From positions 682,001-746,000 of the forward strand of contig CP025839.1 in assembly GCA_002953655.1 (NCBI GenBank): 64,000 nt of DNA. The letters are read 5' to 3'. The translations under genes were made by a program, and so were the position numbers. The notes beneath the pieces were generated by a model, which was given only the letters and a program-made list of their open reading frames with translations, was not told where the DNA came from and searched no databases. Below are positions 53,701-61,863 of the stretch, in pieces (position 1 is the stretch's first letter; each line of letters opens with the position of its first letter). Source of the stretch: Latilactobacillus sakei. GTDB taxonomy: Bacteria; Bacillota; Bacilli; Lactobacillales; Lactobacillaceae.

Positions 53701-54000
53701 ACTGACAGTCAAAATACAGCGACTGACCAAAGTAATGTCATCAATCAGTTTCAATTGACGCCAGGAGAGCCCTTAAAAACACTCGTTAATTATCATAAGA
53801 ACGGGAAATATGTAGCTGGAAATGGTGATAATAATAAAAATCAACAGTATGATAACCCAGGATTTTCAACCTATAGTTATCAATTTGGTGATCAAAAAGA
53901 TGCCGATAATAGTATTAGTTTACATGTCCCAGCAACGACTAAACGCTATAAAACCCGTTATACGTCACAGTTAACTTGGACATTAACTGTTGCACCATGA
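50743..54000 (+). CDS. Large WxL surface protein with DUF11/isopeptide-type repeats and MucBP-like domain
   Basis: 1085 residues from the ATG at 50743 (AAAGAGG upstream). Signal peptide 1-27. Residues about 60-350 are a large N-terminal adhesive-like domain. Then come about three beta-sandwich repeats (360-490, 500-630, 640-790; for example LKNLGFQDRISGIKIQDQI and VSYRFTINDF). A MucBP-type module (about 800-895, VTFRYIDRKTGQSIGDKEV) follows. The C-terminal WxL domain has DWSLGV and LTWTLTVAP. Probably a mucin or host-polymer adhesin on the wall. Base composition is AT-rich relative to its flanks. Confidence 0.85.
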   Translation: MKRLGYFFWIIMSLILFLQISNKIVLGQTNNATSQERVTIKNTKSKLTDVKSTDIDDGITNWKESGKTTASSIMEPSYPNKGLIYSFGTLVGGEDSSQDSKIDSSTGLIINGQPNVGILDNNKIESIYYNGASKINANGNSMAFGLVFDPNAPAGRISKYSVLINKLQNKKYYLGQDGNNTVMKIMGDFNRDGHQFIIEILLRPEKTTDKVVVNQEMFIKNIGTTDESFGVFYGGDVAVAEDDRVAMQSLGNNEGLYLEGAAGKYKLLLEMDQQYGPSDFVGSPLNQKWLSGFSGATFNGQGIVNTPIGLTPGATVIPAGNDTTYTLKWPYQTLAPGGVYHVVHGIQGLIGEIVRPVFSKTYQNLTSKDGKNRINDTVKFDVSLKNLGFQDRISGIKIQDQITDDFKLDPSSIVLVKADGSKEKVPESAYNTTTKELLINVKDKVADNKIVSIEYDASIAPQAAGKEVTNTANLDCIDDIGGQAFKRQATVKFYVEKANYLDQVTKLVRNDSQKEQNYQSTTQAANGDKVSYQINYHVDANSPSGFASGTLVDNLPAELNLNGPITVSYSDGTTQTVTDLKNLKLNPMKKGESVKVAFSAIVNASKSKVIRNTVSVIGQSNAGDSIKGTDYADLNLVVPAAKIKHELKNETTPDKDFGEVTEGNKGDVISYRFTINDFSSTQKQAYLEKITDQTNDLELVKDSIQIKYTPKQGSAISWNVNQAGQDEFKNNHRLQLTNGNVIDFEKGDKVIVTYKMKITTPDLKKVIINNGTYNAKAGVTAPIKSNDTKITTKSGMGQVTFRYIDRKTGQSIGDKEVIVTGPFGKKVSELTSNETSGHQDPNKIRPAYIQDYVAVDYTDELDLSHATYYRPQDIDPVIDQKPQVYTIRYERSGLNFSAPKKFEFGEYLANPSDATYYLKALKDNQGQKVPYNITISDYYGVKDWSLGVKQNKQFEASIANNQGNQQTVQLDRAKLRFKNASFSQLVTDSQNTATDQSNVINQFQLTPGEPLKTLVNYHKNGKYVAGNGDNNKNQQYDNPGFSTYSYQFGDQKDADNSISLHVPATTKRYKTRYTSQLTWTLTVAP

Positions 54001-54032
54001 TCAAGTTTATAAATTATAAAGAGGTAAGCACT

Positions 54033-55076
54033 TTGAAAAATTGGATAAAAATTATTGGCCTAAGCACTACGATAGCAATGGCTTGTTTTTCTGCGGCTAA
54101 AATTGATACGGAAGCAACGACTCAAACGCAAAATAGTGATTTTGAAATTCAACGTTTAGAAACTAAGTCGCAAGTTAATAATGATTTGAAGTATTTTGAC
54201 TTAAAAATTAAGCCAGGGACTACTGAAACGCTTAAAATGCGAATCCAAAATTTTACAAATCATAAAATTACGGTCAAAACAGCTATTCGTAATAGTTATA
54301 CCCAAATTGGTGGAGGGCTTAATTTTACGACACAAACAAGAAACTTAGATTCTAGTTTGAAAATACCATTAACCAAAATTGCTAAGGTTCGTAAAGAGGA
54401 CCGGATCGTTAACTTAGGACCGCAAGAAGTACGAGATGTTTCGGCTACTGTTAAGATGCCCGTTGATCAAACTAGAGGAATGATTTATGGTGATTGGCAG
54501 TTTATTGAGTACATGAAAGATAAGGGGGCCGGTTCTGCAGTCTCAAGTAATTATGCGTACTCTGTTGGCATTGCACTTCGGGGCAATCATTATCGAATTT
54601 ACCCAGAACTGAAATTTGATAAAGCAAAAGAGTTACTATACGAAAAACATGCAGCGATGGGAATTGATTTACGCAATACGCAACCCATGTTACTGCAAAA
54701 TGTCATCATGCAAGCTGTTGTTTCAAAAGAAGGATTGTATTCTTCAAAACATGTTTTTAATGTAACCAAGAGTAAAATAGCGCCAAATTCTAAAATAACA
54801 TTACCTATTACTTGGGCTTACGATCAATTAAAACCTGGTAAATATAATATCAATGTTAAAGTCAAAGGCGAAAATGATTGGAATCACCTACCAATGATTT
54901 GGACTTTCAAAAAAACATTTGTTGTTAACAAGAAAGATGCGCAACGAATTAATCAATTAGCGATTAAGCAACCTAAGAATAAATGGTTGTACGTAAGTGT
55001 TGCTAGCGGTGCGCTACTATTAGTGGCGTTAACTGAATTACTAAAGCTCTTATTGACTAGTGGTGTTACAAAGTGA
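54033..55076 (+). CDS. DUF916/DUF3324 WxL-system protein, first copy
   Basis: 347 residues from the TTG at 54033, 8 bases after AAAGAGG; the frame is open further upstream but overlaps the previous gene. Signal peptide at about 1-27, DUF916 (YFDLKIKPGTTETLKMRI) to about 150, DUF3324 (IAPNSKITLPITWAYDQLKPGKYNINV) to about 300, then a membrane helix (WLYVSVASGALLLVALTELL). Likely membrane-linked partner of the preceding WxL protein. Overlaps the next gene by 4 bases (GTGA). Confidence 0.85.
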   Translation: MKNWIKIIGLSTTIAMACFSAAKIDTEATTQTQNSDFEIQRLETKSQVNNDLKYFDLKIKPGTTETLKMRIQNFTNHKITVKTAIRNSYTQIGGGLNFTTQTRNLDSSLKIPLTKIAKVRKEDRIVNLGPQEVRDVSATVKMPVDQTRGMIYGDWQFIEYMKDKGAGSAVSSNYAYSVGIALRGNHYRIYPELKFDKAKELLYEKHAAMGIDLRNTQPMLLQNVIMQAVVSKEGLYSSKHVFNVTKSKIAPNSKITLPITWAYDQLKPGKYNINVKVKGENDWNHLPMIWTFKKTFVVNKKDAQRINQLAIKQPKNKWLYVSVASGALLLVALTELLKLLLTSGVTK

Positions 55077-56128
55077 AAAAAGGCATTAAATTTATAGTTT
55101 TTATTTTAGTGATTACGGTTATTTTTATAGTAGATAGTGCCGAAGTTAGTGCTAAATCTAATCGTATTAGAGCGCCTAAAAGTCAGGTAGAACCAATAAC
55201 GGTTCAAGTTTTACCGGTGTTACCAAGTGATAATATCGGGGGATCACACCTTGGCTACTACGTGTTGCCCGCAAATAAACGGAAAAAGCGATATGAGAAG
55301 CTTAAATTATTTAATCCAACTAATCAGGCACTAAAAGTTAGATTTAGAGTTGTTGATGCGACGACTAATGATAATGGCTCAGTTGATTATACTGGCCAAA
55401 ATAAAGTTGATCCAACACTACTAAAAGAACCTGGTTCAGAGTTAATTAAAACGCCAGTAGCAATAACATTAAAACCAAAGCAGTTGAAGGAAGTAGCTCT
55501 AGAAATTAATCAGCTAGCCTCGACCTTTAGGGGGCAAAAGGCAACGGCAGTTAATGTATTAGCTAGTGGCATCAATAACCAACAAAGTAGCATTCAAAAC
55601 CAATATAACTATGCAATTGGGGTTATCCTGCAAGGAAAATCGTTATCGAAAAAAGCATTAAAGAAATTAAATCTTAGCGGAATTAAAGTCCGATTAATTG
55701 GGAATAAAAAACCAGCAATTAGTATTCGACTAACTAATCCAGACGCAACTTACTTAAAAGAAACAAAAATCACGCTAAGGCTTGTTAATCAAAGATATAG
55801 TTTTTTTAACTATCAGATGACGCAAAAAGACCTTAAGATTGCGCCTAATTCTAAATTCTATGAAGATGTTTTGTTAGGGGGCAAACGGCTAGTGCCGGGT
55901 GTATATAAGTTAACAATGACGACTAATAACGAGCGTTACCACTGGACGACTAGTCAATATGTCAAAATTACTAAAAATCAAGCACGGTTTATCAACATGA
56001 ATAACGATCAGTACCTAAAAAAGAAGAAGCAATTAATTGAAATCACAATTTCCGTACTAATGTTATCAATTTTAATGGCATTATTTTATCGGTTTAGGGA
56101 AAGAAAGAAGGATTATTTACGTGAATAA
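55073..56128 (+). CDS. DUF916/DUF3324 WxL-system protein, second copy
   Basis: 351 residues from a GTG overlapping the previous stop. Signal peptide 1-27 (ends VSAKS), DUF916-like part with YYVLPANKRKKRYEKLKLFN, DUF3324-like part with IAPNSKFYEDVLLGGKRLVPGVYKL, and a C-terminal membrane helix (LIEITISVLMLSILMALFY) with a basic tail. It differs strongly from the first copy, so the two may be non-interchangeable subunits. Ends 8 bases inside a small membrane gene. Confidence 0.82.
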   Translation: MKKGIKFIVFILVITVIFIVDSAEVSAKSNRIRAPKSQVEPITVQVLPVLPSDNIGGSHLGYYVLPANKRKKRYEKLKLFNPTNQALKVRFRVVDATTNDNGSVDYTGQNKVDPTLLKEPGSELIKTPVAITLKPKQLKEVALEINQLASTFRGQKATAVNVLASGINNQQSSIQNQYNYAIGVILQGKSLSKKALKKLNLSGIKVRLIGNKKPAISIRLTNPDATYLKETKITLRLVNQRYSFFNYQMTQKDLKIAPNSKFYEDVLLGGKRLVPGVYKLTMTTNNERYHWTTSQYVKITKNQARFINMNNDQYLKKKKQLIEITISVLMLSILMALFYRFRERKKDYLRE

Positions 56129-56294
56129 GTTATCGATTATCCATTATGTTAACCAAAATAATTATCAAAAAGTTAAGTGGGGACTGATTGCGCTGACGAT
56201 AGTGTTATCAATCATTTTCTGCAGTAGCCTATATGCTGCAATTAAGTTTCAGCAAGAATTAAATTCATTTACAACGATCACATTAGGCAACTAG
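56121..56294 (+). CDS. 57-residue membrane protein at the end of the WxL operon
   Basis: Begins GTG at 56121, overlapping the previous stop by 8 bases, with AAGGA upstream. MNKLSIIHYVNQNNYQKVKW precedes one helix (GLIALTIVLSIIFCSSLYAA) and a short tail. No known family. The overlap and clean membrane pattern suggest a real gene, perhaps a small subunit in place of the LPXTG anchor that this locus lacks. Confidence 0.5.
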   Translation: MNKLSIIHYVNQNNYQKVKWGLIALTIVLSIIFCSSLYAAIKFQQELNSFTTITLGN

Positions 56295-56398
56295 ACAATA
56301 ATATTGTTGCTTTAACTACTGGACAGCTCAAGATATTTGAGCTAGAGACGCACCACCTAACGCACGTTTATAACCTCAGCGCCTGATAAGGTGTTTGA

Positions 56399-56414
56399 GT
56401 TATAAAAATATAAC
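56399..56414. promoter_or_regulatory. GTTATA-AAAA-TATAAC palindrome before the WxL gene
   Basis: Perfect 6-bp arms; a further TATAAC is at 56369. The same half-site recurs three times before the Ig-repeat gene (57795-57872). Candidate operator for the MarR protein encoded at 57380. The 56295-56454 gap also holds AGCTCAA/TTGAGCT (56325-56343) but no gene. Confidence 0.45.
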
Positions 56415-56454
56415 ACGACATTGTCGTAAAATTATTTAAAGGAGGAATTTCAAC

Positions 56455-57348
56455 ATGAAATTCAATAATTTAACAAGTGCTGTATTAATCAGTGCATCAG
56501 TTTTATCAATCTTTGCTGTACCAACTGCTACATTTGCTGCAACACATGAAGGGACACCAGTCGATAACGGCGGGGTACCATTGCCACAAAATGATACAAC
56601 AACAGCTGGGATTTCTTTTGGGGACAACAATCCTAACCCTAATACTGGTTTCTTACGCCTTCAGATGGTACCACACGTATTGGACTTTGGTAACCATGCT
56701 AAGTTTGATACTGCATACACAACTTTCACAGCTGATGGCCAAAACTATGCGAATAAAGGTAATAACCAACATGTATCATATGATAATACAGATGCAAATA
56801 AAACAAGTATTTTGAATACAAAAGATACGGCTTTAACTAAAGCTGGGCTTGCAGGCGATGCATGGGTAACGGTTGTTGATAAACAAGTGACACGTGATAA
56901 ATTACCAACCTTTGATCAAGCAACAACGCAAGAAGCTGGTGATTGGCAATTAAACGTTAAAGCAGATGATGCCTTGAAATCAGTGAGCGGACAAGAGTTA
57001 ACCGACGCACAATTATTGTTCAAAAATACAACTTATGGTCGGACAACAGATGTTTTTGGTTTAACAAATGAAGCGCAAGATTCAACATTTGCGACTGATT
57101 TTGGTGCAACCAATGCAGCTGATAAAGGTGATAAGGATATTAATGATATCACCAAGAGTTTTGCTTTGGACATGAGCTCAAAAGACGTGAACCATCAAGT
57201 AGCAACTGCCGCAAAAAATGAAGGTACTGGTGCTAATGTACTTGGCTGGAACCCTGCAGATATTCAGTTGATTTTACCAAGTGCTACAGCAGTTGGTAAT
57301 GCAATTTATACAGCTAATTTAACTTGGACATTATCTACTGGTAAATAA
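56455..57348 (+). CDS. WxL-domain surface protein
   Basis: 297 residues after a strong AAAGGAGG. Signal peptide 1-28 (ends TFAA). The WxL domain fills the rest, with GDWQLNV at the middle and LTWTLS at the end, plus VLDFG near the N-terminus as usual. Long Asn/Asp/Thr-rich loops. Probably the small partner of the 1085-residue protein. No terminator separates it from the MarR gene 31 bases on. Confidence 0.9.
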   Translation: MKFNNLTSAVLISASVLSIFAVPTATFAATHEGTPVDNGGVPLPQNDTTTAGISFGDNNPNPNTGFLRLQMVPHVLDFGNHAKFDTAYTTFTADGQNYANKGNNQHVSYDNTDANKTSILNTKDTALTKAGLAGDAWVTVVDKQVTRDKLPTFDQATTQEAGDWQLNVKADDALKSVSGQELTDAQLLFKNTTYGRTTDVFGLTNEAQDSTFATDFGATNAADKGDKDINDITKSFALDMSSKDVNHQVATAAKNEGTGANVLGWNPADIQLILPSATAVGNAIYTANLTWTLSTGK

Positions 57349-57379
57349 TTAGTAGTGAGTGTGTGGGGGTGCCGTTAAT

Positions 57380-57751
57380 ATGGACATTGAACAAACGGAT
57401 TACTGTAATTGGTATATAGAAGTACAAGGTCTAATAAGTGTTTTAAATAATATAACAAATCAATACAATATTAGTTTTGATCAATTTCTATTATTAGAAG
57501 AATTGATTGTAAATCCAGGTGCGTCACCGACAGATTTAGCAGATATCTTTAAGGTTTCAACTCCCGCTGTTTCTAGAAAATTGAAGGCTTTGCAATCCAA
57601 AAGTATGATTGTAAAATCCAGAAATGATTTGAAAGATCAACGACTTGTTCATATTAAAGTAACAAATCAGGGTAGGCAAATTTATAATGAATTGCGAAGA
57701 AAAGTTGATGATTTTCATGAACACTCGAGTAATAATATTTATTCTAGATAA
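57380..57751 (+). CDS. MarR-family regulator
   Basis: 123 residues from the ATG at 57380 (GGGGGTG upstream). Winged helix at about 40-100: ISFDQFLLLEELI, SPTDLADIFKVSTPAVSRKLKALQ, RLVHIKVTNQGR. The C-terminal helix is short. It is co-directional with the WxL gene and lies between two clusters of GTTATA/TATAAC sites, so it probably controls itself, the WxL gene and the Ig-repeat genes. Confidence 0.88.
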   Translation: MDIEQTDYCNWYIEVQGLISVLNNITNQYNISFDQFLLLEELIVNPGASPTDLADIFKVSTPAVSRKLKALQSKSMIVKSRNDLKDQRLVHIKVTNQGRQIYNELRRKVDDFHEHSSNNIYSR

Positions 57752-57794
57752 AGTTGCAAACAACTAAATTGTATTAGTTATTATTGATTGTTAG

Positions 57795-57872
57795 TATAAC
57801 AAAAAAGTGTTGAAAGCGAATTTCCAATGTGCTAAATTATATTTGTTATAACGAATAGATGATATAACAAAT
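57795..57872 (+). promoter_or_regulatory. Promoter and operator of the Ig-repeat gene
   Basis: TTGAAA (57810-57815) and TAAATT (57833-57838) with 17-base spacer. The inverted repeat ATTTGTTATA/TATAACAAAT (57841-57850 and 57863-57872) lies at the expected transcription start. Another half-site TATAACAAAA is at 57795. This layout suits a repressor such as the adjacent MarR protein. Confidence 0.6.
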
Positions 57873-57900
57873 AATTAATTAGACAAAGGAGTTAATCATT

Positions 57901-59547
57901 ATGAATAAATTTACGAGTAGTCTTCTAATAAGTGTTGCGAGCGCCTCTGTATTAGGATTAGCGACTGGAATACAACCAGTTGAAGCTTCATCTAAAATAC
58001 AAACAGTACAGTCAAAACTATTAAGTAATGAGTTACAAGATTTTAATTTTACTAAAGGGCCTGATTTCTATTCGGGAACTTTTAGGAGCTTACAAGCTAA
58101 TCACTTAGTTAATGGTAATATCACTAATAAAACGACGGAATTGAGCATTTATTACAATCTGACCTTCCCGGGACAAAATTTTGTTTTAAGAGATTCTTCG
58201 GGTCATCCCGTGTATACACTGCCACAAAGTCTACAGGGGACCATTAAGATTAATACACCTTTTAAAGTTGGTGAGACTTATAGTTTAGGAACAAGTATGT
58301 CGGCTTCTAACTTTTTAAGTTTTAAAGTTGTTTCAGGCGATACTATAGAAGCACCAACCATTAATAAAATTACGAGTCAGGATAGTTACGTTACTGGTAC
58401 TGGTGTTGCGGGCGCCACTATCCATCTAACAATTGGTGGTGACAACTACAATGGTGTCGTTGATAACCAAGGGAATTATAAAATTTCTTTAAATAAAAAT
58501 TACGCTGCCAATACCGCTATCACATTGTATCAAGAAAAAAATGGGGTTAAGAGCAATACTATAAATGCGATTGTCGTTGCACCCGATAAGTTAGCCAAGC
58601 CGGTATTAAATAGAGTAACTGTTAATGATCAAAAAGTGACAGGTTCAGGTGTTCCAGGTGCCACTGTGTATTTACTAATCGGCAATGATCACTACCAAGG
58701 GACTGTTGATAGTAATGGTCAATTCACAGTTTTAACGAACAAATATTATCCATTGGGAACATCGATCACGGTATACCAAGAAAAAGATGGGGTTAAAAGT
58801 GATGATGTAACCGGTTCAGTTGCTGCACCTGAATATTTGGAAATGCCGAAGTTAAATACAGTTTCTGATACAGATACTGTTGTAACTGGGACAGGTACCC
58901 CGGGCGCAACAATTTATCTCAATATTAATGGGGCACATTTCCATGCGAAGATTTCTGATAAGGGAGAATTTATTGTTAATATTGAAAAAAATTATCCCGT
59001 TAACACACCAATCGAAGCGTATCAGGAATATAATGGTGTTCAAAGCGATACCACAACAACTTATGTTCAGGCATCAACAAAATTAGTTGTTAAAGAGATT
59101 AAAACTAATTCTACTAGCATTACAGGAACAGCTGTTCCAAATGCAACGATTCATGTTGTAATTGGCGATCGAGACTTTGAAGGTAAAGCTGATAGTGATG
59201 GTAATTTTGTAGTAGATTTGCAAGGTGCAACTTATAAGGCTGGCACAGACGTTACAGTAACAGCTAAAAGCGCATCAGGTGTAGAAACTAAGCATGTTCA
59301 GATTTATCCTAAAGATCCTGTAATTAATACTGTATATGAAGGAGATAATTCCATTCGTGGCACTGCGGATGCAGGTGCTACAGTAGTGATTAAAGTTGGT
59401 GCTACTGAATATCGGACGATAGCAGATTCAGATGGCGATTTTCGACAATCAGTAGATCCTAATTTAGTTGTATCAGGTGCTAAAGTGACTGTTTATAGTA
59501 TTAGTGGTGGTTTAGATAGTGCTAAGTCAGAAGTTACAGTAAAATAA
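57901..59547 (+). CDS. Secreted protein with five bacterial Ig-like repeats
   Basis: 548 residues. Signal peptide 1-30 (ends VEAS). An N-terminal domain to about 150 is unfamiliar. Five repeats of about 75-85 residues follow from about 152, each around VTGTGVAGATIHLTIGG...VDNQGNYKISL...YQEKNGVKS, typical of BIg_6-type domains; the last two are more diverged. No LPXTG, WxL, LysM or membrane anchor is seen, so it is released or held by partners. Next gene carries one related repeat. Confidence 0.82.
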   Translation: MNKFTSSLLISVASASVLGLATGIQPVEASSKIQTVQSKLLSNELQDFNFTKGPDFYSGTFRSLQANHLVNGNITNKTTELSIYYNLTFPGQNFVLRDSSGHPVYTLPQSLQGTIKINTPFKVGETYSLGTSMSASNFLSFKVVSGDTIEAPTINKITSQDSYVTGTGVAGATIHLTIGGDNYNGVVDNQGNYKISLNKNYAANTAITLYQEKNGVKSNTINAIVVAPDKLAKPVLNRVTVNDQKVTGSGVPGATVYLLIGNDHYQGTVDSNGQFTVLTNKYYPLGTSITVYQEKDGVKSDDVTGSVAAPEYLEMPKLNTVSDTDTVVTGTGTPGATIYLNINGAHFHAKISDKGEFIVNIEKNYPVNTPIEAYQEYNGVQSDTTTTYVQASTKLVVKEIKTNSTSITGTAVPNATIHVVIGDRDFEGKADSDGNFVVDLQGATYKAGTDVTVTAKSASGVETKHVQIYPKDPVINTVYEGDNSIRGTADAGATVVIKVGATEYRTIADSDGDFRQSVDPNLVVSGAKVTVYSISGGLDSAKSEVTVK

Positions 59548-59569
59548 ATTGAAGATGGGGGAAGTACAA

Positions 59570-60361
59570 TTGCGAAAAATATTTTTTTGCTGTCTGTTAA
59601 TGCTTGCCTTTTCACATTTTATTGTGAATGCCACTGGTGCTAAAGCTAGTATAAATACATCAACTTGTAGTTCAGAAGCTGATAGTCTTAATGCGAATTG
59701 GAATATTTTGGAATATGAGACGCCTTCGGCAATACCGGTAGATGAGCTTTTTCGTCAAGGATTATATGATGCTAATAAGCAACAATACTCAGTTGGAATT
59801 AATGCTGGTAATTTAGACCAAACTAAATTGACCACGGTTAAAAGGTTTAAATTAGAAAAAGGGAAAACTTACAAATTAGATGTGAATTATTATATCTCTA
59901 TGAGTAACGTGAACCTAAAAAACACCTACATTGATTTTAATGGAGAAGAACGAATTAATACGCCTACTTCGGCTGGAGGTCAGAAGTATTCCAAAGTAAT
60001 TACGCCCGATAAAGATGAAACTTATAAAATCACCTTAAAATTAGAAACATTTCAAGGTGCCAATGTGACCATGATGCTGTCGTATGGAAAAGGAGAAGGC
60101 TTGGTTAAAATGCCGGATAAGCCGACTGTGGATCCAGTAAAAGCTAATCAAGATATTGTGACTGGTACAGGGACGCCTGGCAACACTATTTTGGTAAAAA
60201 ATATAAATGGTGTTGAGATTGGTAGAGCTATTGTCGCAAGTGATGGCGAATATTCTGTTAAAGTAAATGAGCCTTTAGTCGAAGGTGAGATATTAAGAGT
60301 TTATCAGATGAGTGATGACTTATTAAGTGAGGCAACGCCAATACTTGTCATTAAAGCGTAA
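59570..60361 (+). CDS. Secreted protein with one Ig-like repeat
   Basis: 263 residues from the TTG at 59570, after GGGGGAAG; the frame is open upstream from 59549. Signal peptide 1-27 (ends GAKAS). Residues 30-180 are a beta-rich domain of unknown type, and 185-263 one Ig-like repeat (IVTGTGTPGNTILVKNINGVE...DGEYSVKV) akin to those of the previous gene. No wall anchor visible. Probably co-transcribed with it. Confidence 0.75.
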   Translation: MRKIFFCCLLMLAFSHFIVNATGAKASINTSTCSSEADSLNANWNILEYETPSAIPVDELFRQGLYDANKQQYSVGINAGNLDQTKLTTVKRFKLEKGKTYKLDVNYYISMSNVNLKNTYIDFNGEERINTPTSAGGQKYSKVITPDKDETYKITLKLETFQGANVTMMLSYGKGEGLVKMPDKPTVDPVKANQDIVTGTGTPGNTILVKNINGVEIGRAIVASDGEYSVKVNEPLVEGEILRVYQMSDDLLSEATPILVIKA

Positions 60362-60450
60362 GTACTCACTGATGGCTTATGATTTCGAATTTGTCTATTT
60401 TGATTTGGTGAGAAGCAGCTCACAATTGATAATTTTTAGTATAAAAATTT

Positions 60451-60493
60451 AAAGCGCAGCTAATACCAATTTTTTGGTGTTGACTGCGCTTTT
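60451..60493 (+). terminator. Terminator closing the Ig-repeat operon
   Basis: AAAGCGCAG...ATACCAA/TTGGTGT...CTGCGCTTTT, about 16 pairs with small bulges. The rest of the 60362-60595 gap shows no gene. Confidence 0.85.
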
Positions 60494-60595
60494 GTAGCGC
60501 CTTTTTTAGATAACAATATTGTCACTTCTAATGCTAGCATAAGTATTGTACATTATTATTAATGAGTGAAACTTAGCAATTGGGAGGGCAATGAG

Positions 60596-61777
60596 ATGAC
60601 TAAGCGAAATTTAATGATTATCAGTAGTATCGTTATTGTATTGGGGGCGCTTGGTGCTGGTGGTTATGTTGTTAAAGATCAACTAAATCAAAAGGCAATT
60701 CAACAAGAAAAGGTTGAAAAACAGGTCCAACAACGAAAACGCCAAAGTGAACAGGTGGCAAAGGATAAATTAGAAAGTAGCGCCAAGCAAAAAATGCGTG
60801 TAAAAAATGCAACTAAGCCAATGCCTACAGTGGTTGCTGATAATGCGTTAGATCAATATTTTAAGCAAGTTAACTTCTCGGGCACGGCATTAATCGTTAA
60901 AGATAACAAAATTATGCTTAATAAAGGGTATGGTACTGCTAATGAAGCGGCCAAACGAGTGAATACCCCCGATACACTGTACCCCATTGCATCAACTGAA
61001 AAGGCACTGATTGCAACTGGTATTTTACAATTAAATCAGCAAGGTAAATTAAAGGTGACTGATCCAGTGGCGAAATATTTACCCCAATTTCCTAACGGTC
61101 AGCAGATCAAATTGACCGATTTATTGCACCATACTTCCGGTATTGTAGGGCGTGATCAGGATAACCAGGAAAAATCGAGTGATCAATTGTTAACTGAAAT
61201 TATTGAAAACGGGACTAAGGGGCAACCAGGCACTTGGCATTATTTAGATGCTAATTATATTGTGCTTGTTAAGATTTTAGAAAAAGTCAGTCATCAAAAC
61301 TACCAAGATTATTTACAAAATAAGATTATCAAACCAAGTAAGATGGTGCATACGGGCTTTATGTCCGCGCAATATCCGCAACTAGCCAATGCATCTGTGG
61401 GGTATCAAATCAAGGGCGGTGTGAAAAAAGCCGAGATGTTACCGAACTTTAGTCAACTTTATGGTGTCGGTGATATGTATATGACGGCCATGGATATGTA
61501 TCGTTTTGATAAGGCGCTCTGGACGCATAAGTTAATTAACCAGCAACAAACCGCTTTGATGTTTAAGCCAGGTAGTGATTCTCATTATGGGATGGGCATG
61601 TACAATGATCCAGCGTTGATTGTCAATCGTGGTTATCTCTCTGGTTGGAGTGTTTCAAACGGCTTCAGTCATGGTGGCCGAATTTATATCGTATTATTTT
61701 CAAATGTTAAGAACGATAAAACGTCATTAAGCAAGATGAATAGTGATTTATACAGTCGATTAGTGGCCAATATATAA
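60596..61777 (+). CDS. Membrane-anchored serine hydrolase of the beta-lactamase/AmpC-like family
   Basis: 393 residues from the ATG 7 bases after GGGAGGG. One helix at about 7-27, then a charged Gln/Lys coil (30-75). The enzymatic domain begins at about 85, with SxxK as STEK (YPIASTEKALIATG), a Tyr in WHYLDANY in the YxN place with Asp for Asn, and HGG (FSHGGRIYI). Such proteins act on D-Ala peptides, D-alanyl-teichoic acid or esters. Single gene with its own terminator. Confidence 0.83.
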   Translation: MTKRNLMIISSIVIVLGALGAGGYVVKDQLNQKAIQQEKVEKQVQQRKRQSEQVAKDKLESSAKQKMRVKNATKPMPTVVADNALDQYFKQVNFSGTALIVKDNKIMLNKGYGTANEAAKRVNTPDTLYPIASTEKALIATGILQLNQQGKLKVTDPVAKYLPQFPNGQQIKLTDLLHHTSGIVGRDQDNQEKSSDQLLTEIIENGTKGQPGTWHYLDANYIVLVKILEKVSHQNYQDYLQNKIIKPSKMVHTGFMSAQYPQLANASVGYQIKGGVKKAEMLPNFSQLYGVGDMYMTAMDMYRFDKALWTHKLINQQQTALMFKPGSDSHYGMGMYNDPALIVNRGYLSGWSVSNGFSHGGRIYIVLFSNVKNDKTSLSKMNSDLYSRLVANI

Positions 61778-61782
61778 CCTTA

Positions 61783-61819
61783 AAAAGACGGTGAGCGAAG
61801 GGCTCAACCGTCTTTTTTT
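61783..61819 (+). terminator. Terminator after serine hydrolase gene
   Basis: AAAGACGGT...GAGC-GAAG-GGCTC...ACCGTCTTTTTTT with one bulge. Confidence 0.88.
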
Positions 61820-61863
61820 GCAACTTTTAACCCCCTGGAAAGATTGTGCGAAATTTAATTTGG

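Noticed and set aside
56121-56294. Treating the 57-codon frame as random
   Set aside because: Kept instead as a low-confidence gene, because of its 8-base overlap, upstream AAGGA and single membrane helix.
58340-59547. CRISPR-like or minisatellite repeats
   Set aside because: The periodicity is about 250 bases and lies in coding sequence for diverged Ig-like protein domains; no short identical repeats with spacers are present in the window.
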